From: Bacteroidales bacterium UBA1064
GTDB taxonomy: Bacteria; Bacteroidota; Bacteroidia; Bacteroidales; Tenuifilaceae
Direction: 5' to 3'
Assembly: GCA_002316235.1 (NCBI GenBank)
Contig: DCDD01000095.1
Coordinates: 1 to 14,442, forward strand
Length of the DNA: 14,442 nucleotides
Shown here: positions 1 to 7,182 of the stretch, piece after piece
Numbering within the stretch: position 1 is the first letter of the stretch
Layout of the letters: each line of letters begins with the position of its first letter
The notes under the pieces: model-generated
What the model was told of the DNA's origin: nothing
What the model saw: only the letters and a program-made list of their open reading frames with translations
Databases searched by the model: none
Made by a program: the position numbers and the translations under genes

Positions 1-49
1 TTCCGCAAGACTTTCAAATAATAGTCTTCTCTACTGTTGAATTGCCTTG

Positions 50-81
50 CAAAAATATACTGCCCAATTGAAATTTACAAA
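50..81 (-). promoter_or_regulatory. Bacteroidota-type promoter facing left
   Basis: On the minus strand the -33 element TTTG (81-78) and the -7 element TATTTTTG (57-50) are separated by exactly 20 bp, which fits the known Bacteroidota primary-sigma consensus TTTG-N19-21-TAnnTTTG. Transcription would start near position 44 and run off the left edge. No ATG follows on the minus strand before the edge, so the transcript has a leader of at least about 40 nt, or is a noncoding RNA. The match is the best in the window. The gene it drives cannot be seen. Confidence 0.6.
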
Positions 82-243
82 TAAATGTGAAAAATTTTAA
101 GTGTATGAGATGTCCCCTTAGGCACGGATGGTTTGTTCCCTGTTGATTTTACGCACATCGTTTACTACCATTTAACCAGCTGTTCAGCCCCACCAAGCCC
201 GGTTATAGAAACTAACGCATACCTTTTTTTGTGAGCACAAGTG

Positions 244-1152
244 TTAATCCTTTAAGTCGGGTTCAAAGAATACCCATTGAATGGTTGAGATTTCCTGCCT
301 AAGCGCTTCTTCACATGCATTAATATTGCTAATGAGCTGATTTATGTTATCTGTAGTTTTCATTTTTGCTTTTACAGCAACCATTACCTGCGGTCCAAGT
401 TGAATGGTGATCAGGTTGAATATCTTTTCTACCTCTGGTCTTGATTCGATTAGTTTCCTGATTTTATTGCTGGTTTCGTCATCCACGCTTTGCCCAATCA
501 GTAAACCTTTTACCTTAACTGCCAAAAAGCAGGAAACTATCACAAGCAAAATGCCTATACCAATGCTACCTGCTGCATCATAAATGGGGTTGCCGGTTGC
601 AATAGATAGTATTACCGCAACGAGCGCCAGGGTAAGCCCTAGAAGGGCTGCAATATCTTCGCTTAGAACAACTACCAGCTCGCTCTGGCGGCTAGTTTTA
701 TACCATTTCCACAACGATTCTCCATGTCTAACCTTACGTATTTGCTTTAAGCAACCGTATAGGGAGATTGATTCCAAAACCATGCTTACCACGAGAACGA
801 TTATAGCCACATTGGTATTCCTTAGCCCTTCGTGTGCGCTAACCTTATGAATGCCCTCGTAAACCGAAAAGAGTCCTCCCATGCTGAACAGTATCAGGGC
901 AACGATAAACGACCAGAAGTATATTTCCTTTCCGTATCCTAAAGGATGTTCGGGATTGGGTTTTTTTCTGGATGCCTTTAAACCCCAGAATAGCAGCCCC
1001 TGGTTGGCACAATCGGCGAATGAGTGAATGGATTCCGCCATCATCGCACCCGATTTGGTTACTACTGCCGCAATCGTTTTGGTAATTGCAATTCCCAGGT
1101 TCGCCAAAAGGGCTAGCAGAATAGATTTAACCGACTCGTTTTGATGGGACAT
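244..1152 (-). CDS. Cation diffusion facilitator family transporter (Zn/divalent metal efflux)
   Basis: This is an inner-membrane CDF protein that should export divalent cations such as zinc in exchange for protons. Numbered from the chosen ATG at 1152 (302 aa), six hydrophobic segments lie near residues 9-31, 38-58, 77-99, 113-133, 158-185 and 194-216. The TM2 metal motif SIHSFAD supplies H43 and D47. TM5 carries SEDIAALLGL (E165, D166), the second half of the metal site; the His/acidic arrangement and the GSIGIGILL segment in TM6 resemble the ZnT9-like branch of the family more than FieF. The C-terminal 80 residues form the usual cytoplasmic domain. The frame stays open for ten more codons upstream (to 1182), but MSHQNE is the more natural start because it sits just before TM1. 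No clear promoter was seen upstream. The metal specificity is not readable from sequence. Confidence 0.93.
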   Translation of the reverse strand: MSHQNESVKSILLALLANLGIAITKTIAAVVTKSGAMMAESIHSFADCANQGLLFWGLKASRKKPNPEHPLGYGKEIYFWSFIVALILFSMGGLFSVYEGIHKVSAHEGLRNTNVAIIVLVVSMVLESISLYGCLKQIRKVRHGESLWKWYKTSRQSELVVVLSEDIAALLGLTLALVAVILSIATGNPIYDAAGSIGIGILLVIVSCFLAVKVKGLLIGQSVDDETSNKIRKLIESRPEVEKIFNLITIQLGPQVMVAVKAKMKTTDNINQLISNINACEEALRQEISTIQWVFFEPDLKD

Positions 1153-1428
1153 CTTGCCTGAATTTTGCCGCATAGTTAGCAAAAAATGGAGTAACCCGAG
1201 CTATTTTTTAGACTTTTTAGAATGATAAACTTTTTGGCTGAAACATTTATTGCCTATACATCTATGTTCTAAAAGTTTACAGGAGTTCTTATATTCCCTA
1301 TAATTCGGCATATCGGATTATTTTTCTTACTTACCAGGTTACTCCGGAATAGCCACGCATTGAATGTTTTTATTCCGATGCTGCCAGTTTTGGTAGAGCA
1401 ATTCTTTTGACTTAATGCTAAAACTCAG

Positions 1429-1459
1429 GTATACATTTATACTTGTATTACTTGTATTA
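1429..1459. repeat. Small hairpin plus 9-bp tandem duplication
   Basis: GTATA-CATT-TATAC (1429-1442) is a 5-bp inverted repeat. Immediately after, CTTGTATTA occurs twice in tandem (1442-1450 and 1451-1459). Such a short AT-rich duplication may be replication slippage. No function is claimed. Confidence 0.5.
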
Positions 1460-1527
1460 TGTGACTGCTTCAACAGGAGTTTCTGAGCATAAGAGCTGTT
1501 GCAGTATGTATGTGCTTTGTTTTTACT

Positions 1528-1535
1528 TATTTTTG
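1528..1535 (+). promoter_or_regulatory. Possible -7 element upstream of kdsB
   Basis: TATTTTTG matches TAnnTTTG exactly and points toward kdsB, but no TTG lies 19-21 bp upstream. If used, the kdsB leader would be about 130 nt and would include the palindrome at 1649-1660. In AT-rich DNA a chance match is quite possible. Confidence 0.25.
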
Positions 1536-1641
1536 TTGAACCTTTTCGCTGGTTAACCGGCGAGGGCCATTGTAAGCATAATGGTAAAGCTACATTTAAA
1601 ATGTGTTGCGGTAATTTAATCGGCCGGATAACATTACATTA

Positions 1642-1660
1642 TTTTACTGTAAAATTTTAC
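1642..1660. promoter_or_regulatory. Palindrome just upstream of kdsB start
   Basis: GTAAAATTTTAC (1649-1660) is a perfect 12-bp palindrome ending 10 bp before the kdsB ATG. A further TTTTAC arm (1642-1647) precedes it, so GTAAAA can pair with either neighbour, giving two alternative small hairpins. It could be an operator or a translation-control hairpin. It may also simply reflect AT-rich composition. Confidence 0.35.
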
Positions 1661-1670
1661 TCCCGAGTGA

Positions 1671-2468
1671 ATGAAAACTTTAGGACTAATACCTGCCAGG
1701 TATGCCTCCACCCGGTTTCCGGGTAAGCCTCTGGCAATTATTGCAGGTAAGCCAATGGTGCAATGGGTTTACGAAAGAGCATCAGGTGTTTTTGACCATT
1801 GTTACGTGGCTACCGATGATCAAAGAATTGTTAATGTTGTTCAGGGTTTTGGCGGACAATCGGTTATAACATCCGAACACCATCGCAGCGGGACCGACAG
1901 GTGTGCCGAAGCAATGGAAATACTCCAGAATAGCCTAAATATTTCGTTTGATGTAGTTGTCAATGTTCAGGGCGACGAGCCTTTTATTCAACCGGAGCAG
2001 CTGCAGAGAATTACAGAGTGCTTTAGCGACAGAACGGTTCAAATTGCCACGCTGGTTAAGGCCTTTGGTAGTAATGAAGATATTTTTAATTCAAACGCTC
2101 CTAAGGTAGTTGTTAGCACAGAGGGCAATGCCATATACTTCAGCCGTTCGGCTATCCCCTTCGTCAGGGGGAAGGCTCAGGCCGAATGGCAGCTGGCCCA
2201 TAGGTTCTTTAAGCATATTGGGCTTTACGCCTACCGACCCGATATCCTCAGGCAAATAACCCGCTTGCCCCAATCGTCGCTGGAGTTGGCCGAATCGCTC
2301 GAACAGCTGCGATGGATTGAGAACGGATTTACCATTCGTGTGCTGGAAACCGACCAGGAAACGCTCGCCGTTGATACTCCCGATGATTTAAACCGGGTTA
2401 AGGAGTTCGCCATGAAATTGCTAAACCAGCCGGATAAAAGGGATACGAAGCAGCAGCCATCGGCCTGA
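1671..2468 (+). CDS. kdsB: 3-deoxy-manno-octulosonate cytidylyltransferase (CMP-Kdo synthetase)
   Basis: This cytosolic enzyme activates Kdo with CTP to give CMP-Kdo, the donor for the inner core of lipopolysaccharide, so the organism makes a Gram-negative outer membrane. The 265-residue product begins with the nucleotide-binding signature LIPARYASTRFPGKPL (residues 6-21). It continues with the SEHHRSGTDR segment (68-77), the NVQGDEPFI motif (98-106, metal-binding D102), FFKHIGLYAYR (179-189) and the late DTPDDL motif (235-240) expected to hold the second metal ligand. Length is slightly above the usual 245-255 residues because of a polar, probably disordered tail of about 12 residues. The start follows directly from the family's N-terminus (MKTLGLIPAR). 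The lepA gene follows after 135 bp with its own -7 element. Confidence 0.97.
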   Translation: MKTLGLIPARYASTRFPGKPLAIIAGKPMVQWVYERASGVFDHCYVATDDQRIVNVVQGFGGQSVITSEHHRSGTDRCAEAMEILQNSLNISFDVVVNVQGDEPFIQPEQLQRITECFSDRTVQIATLVKAFGSNEDIFNSNAPKVVVSTEGNAIYFSRSAIPFVRGKAQAEWQLAHRFFKHIGLYAYRPDILRQITRLPQSSLELAESLEQLRWIENGFTIRVLETDQETLAVDTPDDLNRVKEFAMKLLNQPDKRDTKQQPSA

Positions 2469-2575
2469 TTGCATCCCACCATGCAAGTTGGTTTGCTGGA
2501 GAAGCATTAGGTAATGTATTTTTTGATTTGTTGCCATCATAGCGGTGGCTCATAGGCATATCCATTTTTTTTGAA

Positions 2576-2583
2576 TACCTTTG
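2576..2583 (+). promoter_or_regulatory. -7 promoter element for lepA
   Basis: TACCTTTG matches TAnnTTTG exactly. No TTG is found 19-21 bp upstream, so the -33 half is weak. The predicted start of transcription near 2588-2590 leaves a leader of only about 8-16 nt before the start codons at 2598 or 2604. Confidence 0.45.
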
Positions 2584-2603
2584 CGCTTCAACAGTAAATG
2601 TGC

Positions 2604-4391
2604 ATGGAGAAAATAAGAAACTTTTGCATCATAGCCCATATTGACCATGGAAAAAGTACCCTGGCCGACAGGTTGCTCGAGCTAACTCACACCCTGTCGG
2701 AGCGCGAGCAGCAGGATCAGGTGTTGGATAGCATGGACCTTGAAAGGGAAAAGGGAATAACCATTAAAAGCCATGCCATTCAGATGGTTTATCCTTACGG
2801 GAATGAAACATACACCCTCAACCTGATTGATACCCCTGGTCATGTGGATTTCTCATACGAGGTGTCGCGTGCCATTGCCTCGTGCGAGGGTGCATTGCTG
2901 GTTGTTGATGCCACGCAGGGTATTCAGGCCCAAACCATCTCCAACCTGTACCTGGCCATTAACCATGACCTGGAGATTATTCCGGTCATCAACAAGATTG
3001 ATATGGATTCGGCTATGGTGGAGGATGTTAAAGATCAAATTGTTGACTTGATAGGTTGTAAGCGTGATGAAATTTTGGCGGTTAGCGCCAAAACTGGTTT
3101 TGGAGTCGATGCGGTACTGGAGGCTATTGTAAACCGTATTCCTCCTCCCAAGGGCGATCCTGAGGCCCCCCTTCAGGCCTTAGTTTTCGACTCTATGTTC
3201 AATTCCTTCAGGGGAATTATTGCCTACTTCAAGGTGGTTAACGGTACCATTCGAACGGGTGATAGGGTAAAGTTCGTAAATACCGGCTTTGAATACACCG
3301 CCGACGAGGTGGGAATTCTTCAGCTGAAGCTTCAACCCCGAAACCAAATCAGCGCGGGCGATGTGGGCTACATCATATCGGGTATCAAGGAGTCGTCGGA
3401 GGTGAAGGTTGGCGATACCATTACCCATGTTGACTCGCCATGCGACAAGGCAATTGCAGGATTCGAGGATGTTAAGCCAATGGTTTTTGCTGGTCTCTAC
3501 CCGGTTGATGCCGATGAGTATGAGGACTTGCGCTCATCGCTCGAAAAGCTGAAGCTAAACGACGCCTCTCTCACCTTTGAGCCGGAGTCATCGCTTGCAC
3601 TGGGCTTCGGATTCCGTTGTGGATTTCTTGGGCTGCTTCACATGGAAATTGTTCAGGAGAGGCTGTACCGTGAATTCGACATGGATGTTATTACTACCGT
3701 GCCCAACGTTTCGTTTCGTGTTCACACCACCAAGGGAGAAATAGTTGAGGTGCATAATCCCAGCGGATTACCTGGTCCAACCGTTATAGATTACATTGAA
3801 GAGCCGATTATAAATGCTCAGGTTATTACCAAGTCGGAGTATCTTGGAACCGTCATTAAACTTTGCATTGACCGGCGTGGGGTGCTGAAGAATCAAGTCT
3901 TCATTGCCTCGGATAGGGTGGAGCTCACATTCCGGTTGCCCCTCAGCGAGATTGTTTTCGACTTCTACGATAAGCTTAAATCCATTTCCCGAGGTTACGC
4001 CTCCTTCGACTATTTTCTGGATGGATACCAGGAAGCCAAGCTGGTTAAGCTCGACATCCTGCTCAACGGCGAGATGGTTGATGCGCTATCATCACTTATT
4101 CACATTGACCATGCCTACGATTTTGGCCGTAAAATGTGCGAAAAACTCAAGGACTTGATACCACGCCAGCAGTTCGACATTGCCATCCAAGCTGCCATTG
4201 GAGCCAAGATTATTGCCCGCGAAACAGTTAAGGCCGTTCGGAAGGACGTTACGGCAAAATGCTACGGAGGCGATATTACCCGCAAGCGTAAGCTGCTTGA
4301 AAAGCAAAAGAAGGGTAAAAAACGGATGCGCCAAATTGGGTCCGTTGAGGTTCCACAGGAGGCTTTTCTGGCTGTTCTTAAAATGGACTAA
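2604..4391 (+). CDS. lepA: Elongation factor 4 (LepA), ribosome-associated GTPase
   Basis: LepA/EF4 is a translational GTPase that acts on ribosomes during initiation, assembly or stalled elongation. The product (595 aa from ATG 2604) is full length and has the standard order: G1 loop AHIDHGKST (11-19), G3 DTPGH (77-81), G4 NKID (130-133), an SAKTG G5 motif, then the EF-G-like domains II, III and V. It ends in the LepA-specific basic C-terminal domain with KRKLLEKQKKGKKRMRQIG near the end. The family N-terminus is normally M-K-N/E-I-R-N-F, so the ATG at 2604 (MEKIRNF) is preferred over the in-frame ATG two codons upstream at 2598. No Shine-Dalgarno sequence is seen, which is usual in this phylum. 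The next gene starts 12 bp after the stop and is probably cotranscribed. Confidence 0.98.
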   Translation: MEKIRNFCIIAHIDHGKSTLADRLLELTHTLSEREQQDQVLDSMDLEREKGITIKSHAIQMVYPYGNETYTLNLIDTPGHVDFSYEVSRAIASCEGALLVVDATQGIQAQTISNLYLAINHDLEIIPVINKIDMDSAMVEDVKDQIVDLIGCKRDEILAVSAKTGFGVDAVLEAIVNRIPPPKGDPEAPLQALVFDSMFNSFRGIIAYFKVVNGTIRTGDRVKFVNTGFEYTADEVGILQLKLQPRNQISAGDVGYIISGIKESSEVKVGDTITHVDSPCDKAIAGFEDVKPMVFAGLYPVDADEYEDLRSSLEKLKLNDASLTFEPESSLALGFGFRCGFLGLLHMEIVQERLYREFDMDVITTVPNVSFRVHTTKGEIVEVHNPSGLPGPTVIDYIEEPIINAQVITKSEYLGTVIKLCIDRRGVLKNQVFIASDRVELTFRLPLSEIVFDFYDKLKSISRGYASFDYFLDGYQEAKLVKLDILLNGEMVDALSSLIHIDHAYDFGRKMCEKLKDLIPRQQFDIAIQAAIGAKIIARETVKAVRKDVTAKCYGGDITRKRKLLEKQKKGKKRMRQIGSVEVPQEAFLAVLKMD

Positions 4392-4403
4392 ACTATTCCT
4401 GCG

Positions 4404-5159
4404 GTGAACAGCCACTCTGCACTTAGAAGGCTTGGATATACATCCGACCAGGCTGCCATCATGCGGCGTTACATTAGTGAGCAGCAGGGCTGGATAGCTC
4501 ATCTGGAAAATTCCAGGCAGATAATCATTGAAAGTTTGCTGCGGCAAAAAGCCAAAACTGTGAGGATACTCGGAAGCGGCAACCTGCTCGATGTTCCTGT
4601 TGATGAGATTCTACAACATGGCAGCACGCTCGTTCTTACCGATATTATCCACCCACCCCAGGTAGTTAATAGGTTTTACGGTGCTAGCTCCGTATCTTTC
4701 GAAACGGTTGACCTTACCGGTGGCCTGGTCGATTTTATAGCCCAACGCCATGCCCGAAAGCTGACATTTTTTGAACTCGAGAACTTTATTAGGAACATCA
4801 CCCTGCCCACGTTTGATGAGGATTTGGTTGTTTCGCTCAACCTTCTCAGCCAGCTAAACGATATTCCTATAGCCTATCTCAGGCATAAGGGGAAGCTGAG
4901 TAACGAGCAGCTCCACGAGCTTTCGGAACAGATTCAGCAAAGGCATGTTGACCAGCTTCCAGTGGGGCGCACGTTGCTGGTTTCCGACTACGAGGAGGAG
5001 TACTACGATGAAGATGGAAACCTGGTTGGCGCTAATCCAACTGTTTTTGTCAGAATACCCGGTTGCACCATCAGGGAGTGGAGCTGGCAGTTTGATACCC
5101 AGATGACCTACCATGAGGACTTTAAAACCGTGCTTCGGGTAACGGCTAGGCAGTGGTAG
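4404..5159 (+). CDS. Uncharacterised protein with SAM-methyltransferase-like Rossmann fold
   Basis: This is a 251-residue soluble protein of unknown function. A nucleotide-binding Rossmann pattern is visible: glycine-rich loop VRILGSGNLLDVP (53-65), an acidic residue ending the second strand in LVLTDI (D80), and DLVVSLNLLSQL (140-151), which looks like the motif IV region of class I methyltransferases. A strand LLVSDYEEEYY follows (191-201). This order resembles poorly described bacterial proteins annotated as SAM-methyltransferase-like. The canonical ExGxG loop is altered (LGSGN), so cofactor use is not certain. The start is GTG at 4404; the next in-frame ATG is codon 20. The gene lies 12 bp after lepA, suggesting cotranscription, but a functional link to translation is only a guess. 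Its stop is 23 bp from the stop of the opposing gene. Confidence 0.8.
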   Translation: MNSHSALRRLGYTSDQAAIMRRYISEQQGWIAHLENSRQIIIESLLRQKAKTVRILGSGNLLDVPVDEILQHGSTLVLTDIIHPPQVVNRFYGASSVSFETVDLTGGLVDFIAQRHARKLTFFELENFIRNITLPTFDEDLVVSLNLLSQLNDIPIAYLRHKGKLSNEQLHELSEQIQQRHVDQLPVGRTLLVSDYEEEYYDEDGNLVGANPTVFVRIPGCTIREWSWQFDTQMTYHEDFKTVLRVTARQW

Positions 5160-5182
5160 CTATTTGCGTAGAGAGTTTAACG

Positions 5183-6655
5183 TTATTCCTTTTTCTCCCA
5201 GCACTTTACCCAGTCGAGTTCAAGGGTGGCGGGAAGCAGGGAGTCGTCAACGCTTCCTTTAACTGCAGAAGTAAATACCATGTAGTAGGAGATACCGGGG
5301 TGGCGGTTGGGCTCAACCTTATACGGGATGCCGTTGATGGTCCATACAATGTTGTTCGAATCCCATTCAACACCAAAGATGTAGAAGTTCTCGCCTAGCT
5401 TTAACCCACCAATGGAGGATACCGATTTGGCTACTTTGCTCTTGCCGTTAGGCCAGAAGTAAGCTGCTGAAATGCCACTCGGCTTAGCGTTATTTTTCAG
5501 GAATACATCCACCTCTGGAAGCATCTCGTTGCCCACCAGGTAAAAGGCGTGGCTAATACCCTGCACACTGCTCATACGAACCTTTGCCTCAATTCTTCCT
5601 TCCTTAAGCCTGAAAGAGTGGCCGGTGTTGATTATACCCGAGGTATAGGCAAATGCTTTTGGAGTAAATCCAAACTTTTTATCCCATGCCAGCCCCTCGC
5701 TGGCCTCCTTGCGGGTAATAATCTTTAGGGTGCTGTTGCCAATTTCAATATTTCCCTTTTCGGTGTAGTTCTGGTTGTCGGTAGTAAAAGAGTACGGTTT
5801 GCCAACAAGGGCTTCGCCCCAAAAGAACTTCGTGAGCCACTTGTGGGGGTCAATATTTTTTGAGTCAAAATCATCGTAAAAAGCTAGGTTCCATGCTTTC
5901 AGGTCATCAAATTTATTGCTGCGGTTCAGCCGGAAGAACCATTTTATTTTTTCCGACGACTCCAGCTGCTTAAATTCCTGAAGGTTCTTGTAGGCATCGG
6001 TTTGCTCAAACTTATTCTTACTAAGCAGGTAGGCCTTACGGTTTTTAAAATCTTCGGTGCTAACCTTTTCGGATAGCTCGTTGTACCGCTTGAGTTGTTC
6101 GGAATTTTCAGTTTGAAAGTACTCTTTTAAATCATTCTCCTTTTCAAGTTTTATATACTTTTTAATATCGGGATTACCTAGCAATTCCTTGAGTCTAAGC
6201 TCCTTCTGGTACTCTGCTGAGTTATCTTTTCTATACTGATTTTTTTTGGCTTGATAATCAGGAGCTGCAATGAATTGCTGCAATTCCTTTAGTTCCTTTA
6301 CCAGCTGGGAATGCTCCATTTTCTGGTAAAAATCGGGGGTTTCGGATTTGGCTATTTTGAGGAAGTTTCTGATGGAGTGGCTGCGGGAAAGTTTTTTTAG
6401 CTCCTGCTCCTCCCTTTGTTCAGGCGATTCGGAGTATTTAATGGCCTCAACCTCCTTTTTTACGGTGAGGTACTCCTTGGTTGCTTCCCAACTTTTAAGC
6501 TCTTCAAAGCGTTTATAATCATCCGATTGGGCAAACTCAACCCATTCGTAGTATTCGACCTCAAGCGCCTTGCGATTCGATTCAACCTCTTCTGTGCTCT
6601 TGAACCTGCCAAAAAGGCGGTTGGAGAATACTTTTAATTTTGACGGGGTAGCCAT
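5183..6655 (-). CDS. Cytoplasmic GH16-fold protein with N-terminal helical repeats; catalytic acid/base missing
   Basis: This 490-residue protein has two parts. Residues about 30-255 are highly charged and helical, with six diverged repeats of roughly 30-39 residues (near 44, 77, 116, 146, 185 and 219) built on S-x-x-Y-K...E-L-K-x-L...S...F/I-K...Y-L. Residues 258-488 are a glycoside hydrolase family 16 (laminarinase/agarase-type) domain: entry motif FYDDFD (259-264), TSGIINTG (338-345), GRIEAKVRM (353-361), and the late GVEWDSNNIVWTINGIPY (428-445). The catalytic strand reads E381-V-D383-V-F-L386, where active family members have E-x-D-x-x-E; the acid/base glutamate is leucine (codon CTG, 5498-5500). 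No signal peptide or lipobox is present (MATPSKLKVF...), unlike typical secreted GH16 enzymes. I infer a carbohydrate-binding or structural role rather than hydrolysis. It follows siaC by 23 bp and is probably cotranscribed with it. Confidence 0.85.
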   Translation of the reverse strand: MATPSKLKVFSNRLFGRFKSTEEVESNRKALEVEYYEWVEFAQSDDYKRFEELKSWEATKEYLTVKKEVEAIKYSESPEQREEQELKKLSRSHSIRNFLKIAKSETPDFYQKMEHSQLVKELKELQQFIAAPDYQAKKNQYRKDNSAEYQKELRLKELLGNPDIKKYIKLEKENDLKEYFQTENSEQLKRYNELSEKVSTEDFKNRKAYLLSKNKFEQTDAYKNLQEFKQLESSEKIKWFFRLNRSNKFDDLKAWNLAFYDDFDSKNIDPHKWLTKFFWGEALVGKPYSFTTDNQNYTEKGNIEIGNSTLKIITRKEASEGLAWDKKFGFTPKAFAYTSGIINTGHSFRLKEGRIEAKVRMSSVQGISHAFYLVGNEMLPEVDVFLKNNAKPSGISAAYFWPNGKSKVAKSVSSIGGLKLGENFYIFGVEWDSNNIVWTINGIPYKVEPNRHPGISYYMVFTSAVKGSVDDSLLPATLELDWVKCWEKKE

Positions 6656-6678
6656 TGAGTCGGTTTTTGGTTTAGCTG

Positions 6679-7059
6679 CTAGTGCTGAATTGGGATAAAC
6701 TTGAAGGGGATTTTCAGGTGGTCGGCAAAATCCTCACCGGCTTCCACCATATCCTCATCATCCTCCATGTAAAGCCAGTTGACAACCACGGGATAGCCTT
6801 TACGGTGGATGTCGCGAAATCTTTCGAGTATTCGGAGTATCATTTTTGACGAGGAGGTGTTGTAGTAGTCAAAGTTCATGCTGACCTCGGTTTGCTGGTT
6901 GGGATTGTCAACGTAGTTGTCGATCCATTCAAGAATAGGAGCGTAAAAAGTGTTAACATCCTCCGGTAGAGAATTTCCTGAAAACTCAATTATGGAGCTG
7001 TCTCTGTCCAGCACAACACGAGGTGTTTCAAGGGTGGGTTCAATAATAATTTTATCCAT
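6679..7059 (-). CDS. SiaC-family regulatory phosphoprotein (DUF1987)
   Basis: In Pseudomonas aeruginosa SiaC is a small cytosolic switch protein phosphorylated on Thr68 by SiaB, dephosphorylated by SiaA, and able to activate the diguanylate cyclase SiaD. The 126-residue product here shows family hallmarks: IEPTLETPRV near the N-terminus, FSGNSLPEDVNTFYAPILEWI (20-residue-scale core around 26-46), the phosphosite segment FDYYNTSSSKM (63-73) and the acidic segment MEDDEDMVEAGEDF (98-111). With the ATG at 7059 as start, the threonine of NTSSSK is residue 68, the same number as the known phosphosite. The frame extends to a TTG at 7071, but that start is less likely. No siaA, siaB or cyclase gene is in view, so its partners are unknown. 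It precedes the GH16-like gene by 23 bp and follows the response regulator by 123 bp with its own -7 element. Confidence 0.88.
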   Translation of the reverse strand: MDKIIIEPTLETPRVVLDRDSSIIEFSGNSLPEDVNTFYAPILEWIDNYVDNPNQQTEVSMNFDYYNTSSSKMILRILERFRDIHRKGYPVVVNWLYMEDDEDMVEAGEDFADHLKIPFKFIPIQH

Positions 7060-7141
7060 ACCGGCATTCAATTTCAGCTACCTAAAGGTAAGAATATTTT
7101 TTTTACAATGCAAAAAACAGCCAAAAAAGCATTTTACGCTA

Positions 7142-7149
7142 CAAATATA
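7142..7149 (-). promoter_or_regulatory. -7 promoter element for the siaC / GH16-like operon
   Basis: On the minus strand TATATTTG matches TAnnTTTG exactly, in the 123-bp gap between the response regulator stop and siaC. A -33 TTG at 19-21 bp is not present (CTG at 22 bp). Transcription would start near 7136, giving a leader of about 77 nt. It suggests that siaC and the GH16-like gene can be expressed independently of the two-component pair. Confidence 0.45.
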
Positions 7150-7182
7150 TGCGTAAATAGATTTTTGGTTGCAGTACCCAGG

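Larger units (their letters stand above)
1153..1670. other. Noncoding divergent intergenic region, AT-rich
   Basis: About 0.5 kb between the divergent CDF and kdsB genes holds no convincing gene. One open frame (1499-1726) overlaps the kdsB start in another frame and has no family resemblance. The region contains small repeats listed separately, and a loose inverted pair TAAACTTTT (1226-1234) / AAAAGTTTA (1271-1279) separated by 36 nt. No tRNA fold or recognisable riboswitch was seen. Confidence 0.6.

Noticed and set aside
1..243. tRNA or other RNA gene near the left edge
   Set aside because: No cloverleaf, TTC-arm or conserved RNA motif was found; only the leftward promoter is supported.
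1499..1726. 75-codon open frame upstream of and overlapping kdsB
   Set aside because: It overlaps the kdsB start in another frame, has no family resemblance and reads like translated AT-rich intergenic DNA.
2469..2524. Possible terminator after kdsB: TTGCAT/ATGCAA hairpin and CATTA-GG-TAATG before a T-rich run
   Set aside because: The first hairpin has no T run after it; the second has too small a loop and few G-C pairs.
3180..3428. Open frames antisense to lepA and inside other large genes
   Set aside because: They are complementary-strand shadows of strongly conserved genes, with no start signals or family resemblance of their own.
5160..5182. Bidirectional terminator between the two converging genes
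   Set aside because: Only 23 bp separate the stops and no stem-loop is visible there; termination must occur inside the opposing genes or by another mechanism.
7060..7071. TTG start four codons upstream for siaC
   Set aside because: The ATG at 7059 gives the usual family length and places the phosphosite threonine at residue 68.
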